The notes beneath the pieces are model-generated. The model was not told where the DNA came from. It ran no database searches and saw nothing but the letters and a program-made list of their open reading frames with translations. A DNA stretch of 64,000 bases from DATDIC01 sp963777625 (lineage in GTDB: Bacteria; Pseudomonadota; Alphaproteobacteria; Acetobacterales; Acetobacteraceae): positions 399,286-463,285 of the forward strand of contig CAVZRO010000003.1 of the NCBI GenBank assembly GCA_963777625.1. The letters are read 5' to 3'. The stretch's first letter is position 1. Every line of letters starts with the position of its first letter. Made by a program: the position numbers and the translations under genes. Positions 1 to 8,582 of this stretch are shown piece by piece.

Positions 1-165
1 GGCCGATCCGCCGCCGCGCGGCACAAGGCGGCCCACATATCCACCGAAGACAACCTGCCGGTGCACAGCTTCCGCTCGCTGCTGACCGAGCTTGCAACCT
101 TCACCCGCAACACCATGGCGCTCGCCACCGCGCCGGACGATACCTTCCTGCTTATCCGCAAATGA
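1..165 (+). pseudogene. Transposase C-terminal fragment (IS1634/IS4-like)
   Basis: An open frame runs in from the window edge and stops at a TGA ending at 165, giving 54 residues. It contains NLPVHSFRSLLTELATFTRNT, a C-terminal pattern I associate with IS1634/IS4-type DDE transposases, in which the tail follows the catalytic core. The core lies outside the window, so I cannot say whether the gene is intact. The next 150 bases hold no gene and may be the end of the element; I see no clear terminal repeat. The family assignment is from memory of the motif and is tentative. Confidence 0.5.
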
Positions 166-318
166 CGCCGTTGCAGGTCCGCTGCTTCGACCTCCTCCGC
201 GTCGCCGCCCGACCGTAGGCAGCAAACGCTCCCCGCAGGCGCTCTTTCATAAGCGTAATCAAAGCCTTGCGCCTTGAGAGCGGGGTAACTTCGGCTCAGC
301 GGATAACGGGCCAGGCCA

Positions 319-810
319 TCATGGATGCCGGTGAATCGGGTCCACCCAATAGACCGATTCCGGTTTTTCCACCGGCTCGATATCCAGATTTACCACCACC
401 GCTTCGTTGTCGCTGCGAACCAGCACACATTCCAGCGTTTCGTCCGCGCTGGCGTTGATTTCCTGATGCGGAACGTACGGCGGCACGTAGATGAAATCGC
501 CGGGGCCGGCCTCAGCGACGAACTCCAGGTGCTCGCCCCAACGCATGCGGGCACGGCCGCGGATCACGTAGATGACACTCTCCAGCGACCCGTGATGATG
601 CGCTCCGGTCTTGGCGTCGGGGTGGATGCTGACTGTACCTGCCCAGATTTTCTGCGCGCCCACGCGCGCCGCGTTGATTGCCGCGGCGCGGTTCATTCCT
701 GGTGTCTGCGGCGTGTTGGTATCCAGTTGGTCGCCGCGGATAACCCGCACGCCATCGGTCCGCCAGTCGACCGCGTGGCCGGTGCTCGAGTCCTGATGAT
801 CGCCGCTCAT
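319..810 (-). CDS. Small single-domain cupin protein
   Basis: This 163-residue protein has one cupin barrel. The first cupin motif is visible around residues 75-90 (GAHHHGSLESVIYV, supplying the histidine cluster and glutamate of a metal site) and the second around residues 107-120 (GDFIYVPPYVPHQ). Cupins of this size bind a divalent metal and act as small dioxygenases, isomerases or sensors; nothing here fixes the substrate. It is transcribed away from a possible small membrane-protein gene at 952, leaving about 140 bases of shared upstream region. The cupin fold is secure and the function unknown. Confidence 0.85.
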   Translation of the reverse strand: MSGDHQDSSTGHAVDWRTDGVRVIRGDQLDTNTPQTPGMNRAAAINAARVGAQKIWAGTVSIHPDAKTGAHHHGSLESVIYVIRGRARMRWGEHLEFVAEAGPGDFIYVPPYVPHQEINASADETLECVLVRSDNEAVVVNLDIEPVEKPESVYWVDPIHRHP

Positions 811-951
811 GCAGTTGGTCTCCGTTTGCCCGCTATATGGTGGTGCGAGGTGCCAGCGGAAGACGGACGGCTACAGCACCGATTGCGACGGATACGTCTT
901 GTCAGCCGAACGTTCCCATGCTGAACTTTGCGGTCTGGAGGAACCGAATCC

Positions 952-1107
952 ATGCCACGAGCCAAAGAGCCAATCGGACCACGCCGGCCAGAGCCGCCGT
1001 GGATACCCGCGGCGATGCTGGGTCTTACCATCAATACGCTGGCTGCCGGGGTGATAGCGGTCAGCGTCGGGCTGGCGATCAGCGCGGCTATGACGCGCGG
1101 TCAATAG
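952..1107 (+). CDS. Possible small membrane protein, 51 residues
   Basis: This short frame begins at ATG 952 behind a good ribosome binding site (GGAGGA, nine bases upstream). The product has a basic, proline-rich N-terminus (RAKEPIGPRRPEPP) followed by one hydrophobic segment of about 26 residues (roughly positions 21-46) and a short basic tail, as expected for a single-pass membrane peptide with its N-terminus inside. It ends one base before the stop of the convergent TIM-barrel gene at 1109, so it fits the space exactly. I do not recognise a family. The case rests on the binding site, the composition and the position. Confidence 0.45.
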   Translation: MPRAKEPIGPRRPEPPWIPAAMLGLTINTLAAGVIAVSVGLAISAAMTRGQ

Positions 1108-1108
1108 C

Positions 1109-1921
1109 TCAGCCGGCGGCGGTTGCCCGCAGCAGCGCGAAGCTGGCGTCAAGCGTCCCGATCAGGTCGGGATGGGCGGCGACCGAGGGGGCAAAAGGCT
1201 CCATGGACACCAGCCCGCGATAACCGCCGCGCCCGAGCGCACGGAGTTGGTCGCAGGTGCCGAGTCGGTCCGACTCGGTAACCAGCACCCGATGCGCGTC
1301 GGTGATCGCTGATTGTGGCAGGCCGCGATCATCCACGCCGGAGACATGGATCAATCCGGTTCGGGCGGGGAACAGCTCCGCCTCGTCGGCCAGGAAATGA
1401 TGGAAGGTGTCATGCACCAGGCGGAGAACCGCCTCCCCGCCGACGCCGTCGATCGCGTCCAGCGCGGTCCGCTTCGTTCGCAACGCACTTTGCGGGAAGC
1501 CGAGCGGCTCAATAAGGCCAACTAGGCCGTGCGCCGACAGGATCGGTATCAGCGCCGACAGCGCCCGGCGGAGGTCGGCGGCGCGGTCAGCGGCGCTGCG
1601 CCGGTCCCGTGTGTCGTTGACGGGGCAGAGCACCAGGGCCGCGGCACCGGCGGCCTGAGCCACGCTCGCGAGCGCGGCTGCTTCCTGCGCGCGTGTGTCG
1701 GTCCAGTCGTCGAAGCGCTGCAGCGCGTTCACCGTTGCGATATGCAGGCCCGCTTCGGAGGCTTGGCGGCGAACCGTTTCCGGAGCGGTGCCATCGGCGA
1801 GCTCCACGCCCGGCAGGTCGTTGCGGATTTCGACATGGCTGAGGCCGACCCTGGTGGCGAGGGAGGCGAGGGCGGCAAAGCGCTGGCCGGGGAGAACGCT
1901 GTGATTGAGGGCGAATTCCAT
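1109..1921 (-). CDS. Xylose-isomerase-like TIM-barrel protein (sugar epimerase/isomerase family)
   Basis: A product of about 270 residues with the AP-endonuclease-2 type TIM-barrel pattern: an N-terminal GLSHVEIRNDLPG strand, GLIEPLGFP near residue 155, the metal-ligand region LVHDTFHHF near residue 185 and a C-terminal YRGLVSMEPFAP strand carrying the last glutamate. Relatives include inosose, hydroxypyruvate and sugar isomerases or epimerases, which use a divalent metal. I chose ATG 1921 because homology begins at once (MEFALNHSV); ATG 1933 is possible. The 5' side abuts an insertion-sequence scar, so any former operon partner may have been lost. The substrate cannot be inferred. Confidence 0.75.
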   Translation of the reverse strand: MEFALNHSVLPGQRFAALASLATRVGLSHVEIRNDLPGVELADGTAPETVRRQASEAGLHIATVNALQRFDDWTDTRAQEAAALASVAQAAGAAALVLCPVNDTRDRRSAADRAADLRRALSALIPILSAHGLVGLIEPLGFPQSALRTKRTALDAIDGVGGEAVLRLVHDTFHHFLADEAELFPARTGLIHVSGVDDRGLPQSAITDAHRVLVTESDRLGTCDQLRALGRGGYRGLVSMEPFAPSVAAHPDLIGTLDASFALLRATAAG

Positions 1922-1999
1922 GCCGCCGATCATGGCCTGGAGAGCGGCATCCCGTCCATGACGATCAGTTCAGGCCAGACCTTGCGCCAGCGCGCCGCT

Positions 2000-2119
2000 T
2001 TTGCTTCGTCCACCGATGTGAACAATGTTACCTCGGCCCGCGTGATGGAACGAGCAGGGCTGGTGCGGGAAGGCGTGTTGCGGCGCTGGATCCGGCATCC
2101 GAACAGGGGAATCGGGTGA
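2000..2119 (+). pseudogene. GNAT acetyltransferase C-terminal remnant
   Basis: About 39 codons ending at TGA 2117-2119 read STDVNNVTSARVMERAGL followed by VREGVLRRWIRHPN. This is the acetyl-CoA-binding end of RimJ/RimL-type GNAT acetyltransferases (neighbours-in-sequence motif D.NN..SARVMERAG). No N-terminal half is present: upstream is the opposite-strand isomerase, and downstream the frame ends exactly where ISAs1-type transposase sequence starts. The remnant is therefore best explained as a host gene cut away by element insertion and later deletion. Confidence 0.6.
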
Positions 2120-2126
2120 AAAAAAT

Positions 2127-3235
2127 CTACCGTGCGACCAAGCTGGCGAGGAAGTCGTCATCCCAGCCGGCGGCCTTGCGCTTGAGCCGCAGGGAGGCCT
2201 TTCCGGGCGCCTTCGGATCAGGTTGTGGGCCATGTGCTTGATCGTGGCGAAGTTGGCGGGGGCGTGATCGGTTCGCACCCGGCACTCGTCATCGCGGAAG
2301 ATCATGTCCATCACCCAGTGCAGGCTGTTCTCGATCGCCCAGTGGCTGCGGACGATCGGACCCAGCAGGCTGCGCCACCAACACCAGGGATGTGATGTAG
2401 AAGCGTGTCTCCCGCTCGATTTTGTCGCCGATCTCCCGCGATGCTCTCGACCATGACCACGGCGTTCAGGCCGGGCCAGTTGTGACGTTCCTGCAGCCAT
2501 GCGACGTCGTGAATGACGGTGGTGGTTCTGGTCTCGATGCGGCCGTGATCGCCATCCACCGTCTGGTCCCGGCTGATCGTGGTGTCCTTGAAGCCGGTGG
2601 CCTTCTGCTCGGCCACGAAGGTTTCGACATCCTCGCGCAGCGATCCCTGGTTGCCTTTCAGCGCGAGCACGTAGTCGGCCTTCTTGTCCACCACCTTCTG
2701 CGCGATCTCGCGCTGGCAGCCCATGGCATCGATGGTGACGATCGCCGCCCTCGATCGCCAGCATGTCCAGCAGCTTCGGGATGGCGACGATCTCGTTGGA
2801 CTTTCTCCGCGACCTTGACTTGGCCGAGCACGAGCCGCTGGCGGGCCGCGAAGGCCGAGACCATGTGGATCGCCGGCCGCCGCCTTTCTTCGGCCGGATC
2901 GCCGCGAGGTCTTGCCATCGATGGCGATCACCCCTTCCGGCGCTCCGGTCAGCGCGGCGACCCAGGCGACGAAGCAGCGCTGGAATTGCTCGGCGTCGAG
3001 GACGGCCAGGATGTCGCCGAGATGGTCGTGTGCCGGCGTGCCGTCCTTGAACGGGCGGAAGCGGCGCAGAAGCCCAAGCTTCTTGCCGCCGAACAGGGCG
3101 ATATCGGTGAAGGTCTCGGCCCCGGCCAGCACGGCGAGCAGGCAGAAAAGCAGGATCTCGTCGAGCGGATATGTTATCTTGCCTTGCTGGCGAGGATCCT
3201 TCAGATCCTTGAAATAGCTTAGGAAAACGACCGTC
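2127..3235 (-). pseudogene. ISAs1-family transposase, multiply frameshifted
   Basis: The minus strand encodes recognisable ISAs1-type transposase in pieces. From the N-terminus these are FKDLKDPRQQGKITYPLDE, the first catalytic strand GVIAIDGKTSRRS, then IHMVSAFAARQRLVLGQVKV, NEIVAIPKLLDML, VTIDAMGCQREIAQK (second acidic site), LNAVVMVESIA and WAIENSLHWVMDMIFRDDEC near the end. The pieces lie in three reading frames, with switches near 2895, 2820, 2745 and 2400, so no functional enzyme is made. I could not find convincing terminal inverted repeats, and the element limits are approximate. Confidence 0.9.
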
Positions 3236-3454
3236 TCGCCGAATGCGGCACACGTCCGTCGTCGCGCACTTCCATGGCTGCCCCCTGCCAAGCGAATCGA
3301 GGGCTGCCATAGATTCAGCACTTTATCGGTTTGTCACCTATTCCTTCACCCGATTGCCCTGGGCATCCGAACCTCTCGACAGACCCGCGTGACTGTTTCT
3401 GCTATGCGCGGGTCCGATGAGACAGGAACCGACTCGCGGAGGGAGGAACATCAC

Positions 3455-4525
3455 GTGGCGGGTACATATCGGATTGCGGTGATCCCGGGGGATGGCATCG
3501 GCAAGGAGACGGTGCCGGAATCGCTCAAGGTGCTGGACGCGGCCGCGCGACGCTTCGGATTTTCGTTGCGGTATTCGCCGTACGACTGGTCGTGCGAGAC
3601 GTACAAGAACACCGGCGCGATGATGCCGGTGGACGGGATGGAGCAGCTGGCAGAGTTGGATTCGATTCTGCTGGGTGCGGTGGGATGGCCGGATGTGCCT
3701 GACCATATCTCGCTATGGGGGCTGCTGATCCCGATCCGGCGAGGGTTCGACCAGTATGTGAACCTGCGGCCCTGCAAGCTCATGCCGGGCGTGCGCACGC
3801 CGCTGGCCGGGCGCAGCGAGAAGGACATCGATTTCTACGTGGTGCGCGAGAATACCGAGGGCGAGTATTCGTCGGTCGGCGGGCGGATGTTCCAGGGGAC
3901 TGACCGCGAGTTCGTGTCGCAGCAGAGCGTGTTCAGCCGCAAAGGCGTGGACCGCGTGCTGCGCTTCGCGTTCGAGCTGGCGCGCAGCCGCGAGAAGAAG
4001 CACCTGACCTCGGCGACCAAGTCGAACGGCATCACCTTCACCATGCCGTACTGGGACGAACGGTTCGCGTTGATGGGGAAGTCGTATCCCGACATCCGCA
4101 CCGACCAGTATCATGTCGATATACTCTGTGCGCATTTCGTCCAGCATCCCGACTGGTTCGACGTGGTGGTGGGATCGAACCTGTTCGGCGACATACTCAG
4201 CGATCTGGGGCCGGCGGTGGCTGGCTCGATCGGCATCGCGCCGTCGGCCAACATCAACCCGGAGCGGGCATTCCCGTCGATGTTCGAGCCGGTGCACGGA
4301 TCGGCGCCGGACATCGCCGGGCGGCATATCTGCAACCCGATCGGGCAAATCTGGTCCGCCGGATTGATGCTGGAGCATCTGGGGGAGGCGGCGGCCGGCG
4401 CGGCCATCGTCGAGGCGATCGAGACGCTGTTGCGGGAGGGTGGGCCACGCACGCGCGACATGGGCGGGCAGGCCGGGACCGCCGAGGTGGGCGACGCGCT
4501 GGCGGAGCTGGTCGGCCGCGGCTGA
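3455..4525 (+). CDS. Tartrate/isopropylmalate-type beta-decarboxylating dehydrogenase
   Basis: A 356-residue NAD-dependent dehydrogenase of the isocitrate/isopropylmalate/tartrate family. Visible motifs are the N-terminal IPGDGIGKE, the substrate loop VNLRPCKLMPGV, the catalytic region VVRENTEGEYSSVGGR, KSNGIT, the metal-binding GSNLFGDILSDLG and the cofactor region FEPVHGSAPDIAG. The loop resembles tartrate dehydrogenases (oxidising tartrate or malate), but the isopropylmalate and tartrate enzymes are hard to separate by eye. I chose GTG 3455, which follows a strong GGAGG site; upstream in-frame ATG codons lack one. It ends one base before dinB, so the two are probably co-transcribed. Confidence 0.88.
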   Translation: MAGTYRIAVIPGDGIGKETVPESLKVLDAAARRFGFSLRYSPYDWSCETYKNTGAMMPVDGMEQLAELDSILLGAVGWPDVPDHISLWGLLIPIRRGFDQYVNLRPCKLMPGVRTPLAGRSEKDIDFYVVRENTEGEYSSVGGRMFQGTDREFVSQQSVFSRKGVDRVLRFAFELARSREKKHLTSATKSNGITFTMPYWDERFALMGKSYPDIRTDQYHVDILCAHFVQHPDWFDVVVGSNLFGDILSDLGPAVAGSIGIAPSANINPERAFPSMFEPVHGSAPDIAGRHICNPIGQIWSAGLMLEHLGEAAAGAAIVEAIETLLREGGPRTRDMGGQAGTAEVGDALAELVGRG

Positions 4526-4526
4526 C

Positions 4527-5780
4527 ATGCCGGCGCTATGCCGCGATTGCCTGACCGTTGTTGAAGCCGCGGCGCCGGTATGCGGCGTCTGCGGCGGACG
4601 GGTGGTGGCGCATCCGGAGCTGTTCCGGCTGACGATCGCGCACGTCGATTGCGATGCGTTCTACGCCAGCGTGGAGAAGCGCGATCGGCCGGAATTAGCC
4701 AACCAGCCGGTTATCGTGGGTGGCGGCGTACGCGGGGTGGTGACCGCGGCGTGCTATGTTGCCCGCCAGTACGGCGTGCGCAGCGCGATGCCCATGTTCA
4801 AGGCGTTGAAAGCCTGTCCCCAGGCGGTGGTGATCCGGCCGGATTTCGCCAAATATGTCGCGGTCGGACGGGAGATCCGCAGGCGGATGCAGGCGTTGAC
4901 GCCGATGGTGCAGCCATTGTCGATCGATGAGGCGGTGCTGGACCTGACCGGCACGGAGGCCGTGCATCGCGGGCCGCCGGCGGCGGTGCTGGCGCGGTTT
5001 GCCCAGGCGGTGGAGCGCGAGACCGGTATTACCGTGTCGATCGGATTGGCAGCCAACCGGCTGCTGGCGAAGATCGCGGCGGAACGCGGGAAGCCACGCG
5101 GGTTCGTGGTGATCGGTGTGGAGGCAGCCTCGGTGTTGGCGACGGAACCGGTTGGCGTCCTGCCCGGGGTGGGGCCGGCGATGTGCCAGCGGCTGGCGTC
5201 GCTGGGCATCATCCGGCTGGGCCAGTTGCAAGCGCTCGATACCCGGCAGGCACAACGGCTGCTGGGCGAGGACGGGCCGGCGCTGTGTGCCCGCGCGCGG
5301 GGCGAGGACACGCGGCGAGTGGATCCGGCGCGTGGCGCCAGATCGATCAGCGCGGAGACCACGTTCGACACTGACCTGAGCCGGGTCGAGGAGCTTGAAC
5401 GGCCGCTCTGGCGCTGTGCCGAGAAGCTGGCGCGCCGACTGAAGGAGAACGAGCTGGCGGCCGGTGGGGTGGTGCTGAAGCTAAAGACGTCCGGCTTCGT
5501 GCTGCGGACCCGCGCGGCGCGGTTGCCGGGCAGTCCGACCGTGCTGCCGGACCGTCTGTTCGAGGCGGCCCGGTCACTGCTGCTGCGTGAGACAAATGGC
5601 ACATCGTTTCGCCTGATCGGCATCGGCGCGCACCCGCTGGTGCCCGCCGGCAATGCCGATCAAGGAGACCTGGCCGATCTCGCCACGCCGCGACTGGCGG
5701 CAACTCAGGTGGCGATGGACAACATCCGTGAGCGGTTCGGAAATGCGGCGATCTCGCGCGGACGTGGTCTGCCACGGTGA
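4527..5780 (+). CDS. dinB: DNA polymerase IV with N-terminal zinc ribbon
   Basis: A 417-residue Y-family translesion polymerase. The palm carries HVDCDAFYASVEKRD and SIDEAVLDLTG with the catalytic acidic residues, followed by the thumb helix-hairpin-helix (VLPGVGPAMCQRLASLGI) and the little-finger domain. Before the polymerase are about 30 extra residues with four cysteines spaced as a zinc ribbon (CRDC and CGVC), absent from the E. coli enzyme. The ATG at 4527 starts two bases after the dehydrogenase stop and includes the ribbon. The function is error-prone synthesis past DNA damage. No LexA-like box was evident upstream. Confidence 0.95.
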   Translation: MPALCRDCLTVVEAAAPVCGVCGGRVVAHPELFRLTIAHVDCDAFYASVEKRDRPELANQPVIVGGGVRGVVTAACYVARQYGVRSAMPMFKALKACPQAVVIRPDFAKYVAVGREIRRRMQALTPMVQPLSIDEAVLDLTGTEAVHRGPPAAVLARFAQAVERETGITVSIGLAANRLLAKIAAERGKPRGFVVIGVEAASVLATEPVGVLPGVGPAMCQRLASLGIIRLGQLQALDTRQAQRLLGEDGPALCARARGEDTRRVDPARGARSISAETTFDTDLSRVEELERPLWRCAEKLARRLKENELAAGGVVLKLKTSGFVLRTRAARLPGSPTVLPDRLFEAARSLLLRETNGTSFRLIGIGAHPLVPAGNADQGDLADLATPRLAATQVAMDNIRERFGNAAISRGRGLPR

Positions 5781-5860
5781 AGCGCCGGCGGGACGGGTGT
5801 TGCTCCACCCGGCGTCGAAGCACTGGCATTTTTCATCATCTGCATTACTGATCGTGCCGC

Positions 5861-7012
5861 ATGGCCGAGGTGATCCGTTTCCATATCCAGACCGATCTGC
5901 CCACGGGCGATCTTGGCCTGCTCTGGCTCGACCTGGAAAAGCGGGCCGACATCACGTTCTTTCTCAGTTGGGATTGGATGGCCGCCTGGATCGCCGAACT
6001 CGGGCGGTGCCCGCCTGTACTGATCGGCGAGGCCTCCGGCGCGCTGATATTGCTGGGCCTGGTGATGCCACGGTACCGGCGGGAGGCCGGGGTTATCCGC
6101 GTGAACGGCTTGTCCCTGCACACCACCGGAGAGCGGACCAAGGACTGTATCGCAATCGAATACAACGGATTTCTGGTCGATCGCGAATGGTCCGGCAAGG
6201 CCGAACGGGAGGCAGTGACCTATCTGCTTCGCGAGGCGATGGTGGGTGGACGGCGACGGGATGAGCTGCACATCGTCGGCATGCTGGAGGAGCAGGCCGC
6301 TTCCATCACGCCACCCGGTATGCTGGTGCAGATGCCGTATCTCAAACCGTCGTGGCGGGTGGACCTGAATGCGGTGCGCAACTCGGGGAAGGCCTATCTC
6401 GACACATTGAGCGCGAACACCCGCCAGCAGATACGACGCTCGATGCGGCTGTACCAGGCGACGGGAAGCCTGACCGTCGAGTGGGCGAAGGATGCCGCGA
6501 CGGCGCTCGACTGGTTGGGTGGCCTGAAGGAACTACATCAGCGTCAGTGGCAGGCGCGTGGCAAACCGGGCGGATTTGCCTCCGCCTTTTTTGAACGGTT
6601 TCAGCGGCGGCTGATAGCGAATTGCGTGCCTCGGGGCGCGGCGGAGCTGATTCGCGTCAGCCGTGCCGGCCAGCCCATCGGGTATTTGTACAACCTGATC
6701 CGGGACGGGCATGTGCTGGCGTTTGTCAGCGGGTTTCTGTACGAAGATGATAATCGCCTGAAGCCCGGGCTCGTCTGTCATGCGCTGGCGATCGAGCGGC
6801 ACGTGCAGACGGGCGCTTTGATCTACGACTTCATGGCCGGAGAGACACGGTACAAAAGCAACCTGGGTCAGCCGGGGCCGGTGTTCGTGTATCTGTTGCT
6901 GCAGCGATCGACGGCGATGACCCGGGCAGAACGAATGTTACGGCGTGGCTGGGAGCGGGTTCGCGTTTTGCGAGGCCGGCGAGGAAACGGCTGTGATACC
7001 AACCCGCATTGA
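5861..7012 (+). CDS. CelD/BcsL-type acyltransferase (FemAB/GNAT fold)
   Basis: A 383-residue protein of the type annotated as cellulose biosynthesis protein CelD or Acetyltransf_6. The second half has the diagnostic pattern LSANTRQQIRRSMRLY near residue 190, LKELHQRQWQARGKPGGF near residue 230, GQPIGYLYNL near residue 270 and the closing IYDFMAGETRYKSNLG near residue 340. This family has a double GNAT fold and probably acylates polysaccharide or envelope components in the cytoplasm. No cellulose or capsule gene is adjacent, so the acceptor is unknown. Intergenic repeats follow immediately. Confidence 0.8.
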   Translation: MAEVIRFHIQTDLPTGDLGLLWLDLEKRADITFFLSWDWMAAWIAELGRCPPVLIGEASGALILLGLVMPRYRREAGVIRVNGLSLHTTGERTKDCIAIEYNGFLVDREWSGKAEREAVTYLLREAMVGGRRRDELHIVGMLEEQAASITPPGMLVQMPYLKPSWRVDLNAVRNSGKAYLDTLSANTRQQIRRSMRLYQATGSLTVEWAKDAATALDWLGGLKELHQRQWQARGKPGGFASAFFERFQRRLIANCVPRGAAELIRVSRAGQPIGYLYNLIRDGHVLAFVSGFLYEDDNRLKPGLVCHALAIERHVQTGALIYDFMAGETRYKSNLGQPGPVFVYLLLQRSTAMTRAERMLRRGWERVRVLRGRRGNGCDTNPH

Positions 7013-7017
7013 TGCTG

Positions 7018-7079
7018 ACCCTTTCCGTCATGCCCGGCCCCTTTCCGTCATGGCCGGGCTTGTCCCAGCCATCCACGAC
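7018..7079 (+). repeat. Intergenic REP-like repeat, two partial copies
   Basis: Two adjacent copies share CCTTTCCGTCATG followed by CCCGGCC or GCCGGGC. The second copy continues into the palindromic TTGTCCCAGCCATCCACG. This is the familiar alphaproteobacterial intergenic element whose opposite strand reads VDGWDKPGHDG in one frame. It lies between the acyltransferase and pcaH and codes for nothing. Confidence 0.75.
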
Positions 7080-7218
7080 TTTGTCGCCCACCGCGCCGCT
7101 CGTTCGCCTCACGTTACAGGATGAGTCATCCGCAATGCGGCCCGGTATAACCGTCGGACCTTGTATTCTCGCCGGGAAAAACTTGCGACACCCGGGAGGG
7201 CGCTGGAGAGGAGCCACA

Positions 7219-7938
7219 ATGACCGAGCCACAACAGGAATTGCCGTTCCGCCCGCCGGTGTCGGGAAGCCAACCCGCGTATGATTCCCCCGCTTATCGCA
7301 GCACGCACAGGCGGCATCCGGCCCAACCGCTGCTGCTGATACCACATACGGTGACAGAGCTGAGCGGTCCACGATTCCTGCCGCGGCATTTCCCGCCGAT
7401 CGCCGATCTGTCACGAATGGAGGCGGGCGAAGCAATGGGCCAGCGCATCATCGTTGCGGGTCGGGTGACCGACGAAGATGGACGACCGGTACCGGAGACG
7501 ATGATCGAAATCTGGCAAGCCAACGCCGCCGGTCGTTACAACCACGAGAGTGACCAGCACGAAGCACCGCTGGATCCGAATTTCAAGGGCGAAGGGCGCG
7601 TTTTCAGCGACGGCGACGGATATTATCGTTTCACGTCCATCATGCCGGGGGCGTATCCGTGGCGCAACCATCACAATGCGTGGCGGCCGAACCATATTCA
7701 TTTTTCGCTGTTCGGGCCGGCGTTCGCGACGCGGCTGATCACCCAGATGTATTTTCCGGGCGATCCGCTGCTGCCGCTGGACCCGATCTTCAATTGCGTG
7801 CCCGATGCGGCGGCGCGCGATCGGCTGATCTCCCGGTTCGACCTGGAGCTGACGAAACCGGAATGGGCGCTCGGCTATCGGTTTGACATTGTGCTGCGCG
7901 GCCGCGGGGCGACACCGTTCGAGGAGGAAGCACGCTGA
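7219..7938 (+). CDS. pcaH: Protocatechuate 3,4-dioxygenase beta subunit
   Basis: A 239-residue intradiol ring-cleavage dioxygenase subunit. The iron ligands expected for PcaH are visible: tyrosine in AAGRYNHESDQ, tyrosine in MPGAYPWRN, and two histidines in WRPNHIHFSLFG. The N-terminal region (HPAQPLLLIPHTVTELSGP) is typical of the beta subunit. With PcaG it opens protocatechuate to beta-carboxy-cis,cis-muconate using ferric iron and oxygen. ATG 7219 follows a GAGAGGAG binding site. The gene overlaps pcaG by one base. No other pca gene (B, C, D, I, J) lies nearby, so the rest of the beta-ketoadipate pathway must be elsewhere. Confidence 0.95.
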   Translation: MTEPQQELPFRPPVSGSQPAYDSPAYRSTHRRHPAQPLLLIPHTVTELSGPRFLPRHFPPIADLSRMEAGEAMGQRIIVAGRVTDEDGRPVPETMIEIWQANAAGRYNHESDQHEAPLDPNFKGEGRVFSDGDGYYRFTSIMPGAYPWRNHHNAWRPNHIHFSLFGPAFATRLITQMYFPGDPLLPLDPIFNCVPDAAARDRLISRFDLELTKPEWALGYRFDIVLRGRGATPFEEEAR

Positions 7939-8483
7939 TGCCGAGCGCGACCGCCAGTCAGACGATCGGGCCATACTGGCACCTGATCCACGATACGGAG
8001 ATGTCGGATCTGACTCGTTTTGGTGCGCCGGGCGAACGCATCGTGTTCGTCGGGCGGATCACCGACGGGGACGAGCTGCCGGTGACCGATGCGTGCGTGG
8101 AAATCTGGCAGGCGGACCCGGTCGCAGACGAAATCTTTCCGGGTTACGGGCGGGTGGCGACCGACCCGCAGGGCATGTTCCGCTTCGTCACGATCCGGCC
8201 GGGCCCGGTCCCAGGGCCACGCGGCGCGGGCGGCAATGCACCACAGGCGCCGCATCTCGCGGTTACGATTCTCACCCGCGGGCTGGTAAAAGCGCTGCAT
8301 ACGCGGGCCTATTTTGCTGGAGATGCCCTGAACGAGAGCGATCTGGTACTGAGCATGGTCGAACCGCCCGGCCGGCGGGATACGCTGATGGCGAAACTCG
8401 CCGGCGAGCAGGACGGCATGCAGGTCTGGCGGCTCGATGTGCGGCTGCAAGGTGGAAGCGAGACGTTGTTCATGGAGATATGA
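7938..8483 (+). CDS. pcaG: Protocatechuate 3,4-dioxygenase alpha subunit
   Basis: A 181-residue partner of PcaH that starts within the pcaH stop codon, the arrangement expected for translational coupling. It has the alpha-subunit pattern: SQTIGPYWHLIH at the N-terminus, ACVEIWQADP in the barrel core, FRFVTIRPGPVPG, and HLAVTILTRGLVKALHTR. The alpha subunit lacks the iron ligands, as is normal, but lines the active site. About 100 non-coding bases separate it from the next gene. Confidence 0.94.
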   Translation: MPSATASQTIGPYWHLIHDTEMSDLTRFGAPGERIVFVGRITDGDELPVTDACVEIWQADPVADEIFPGYGRVATDPQGMFRFVTIRPGPVPGPRGAGGNAPQAPHLAVTILTRGLVKALHTRAYFAGDALNESDLVLSMVEPPGRRDTLMAKLAGEQDGMQVWRLDVRLQGGSETLFMEI

Positions 8484-8582
8484 CGACTTGGGTGACCGGC
8501 GTCATTTGTGGTGTTATTGCCGAACCGTGTCGTATCAACGGCGCAGTCTGGCGATACCGGAGCATGAAATGTTGCATCCGGA

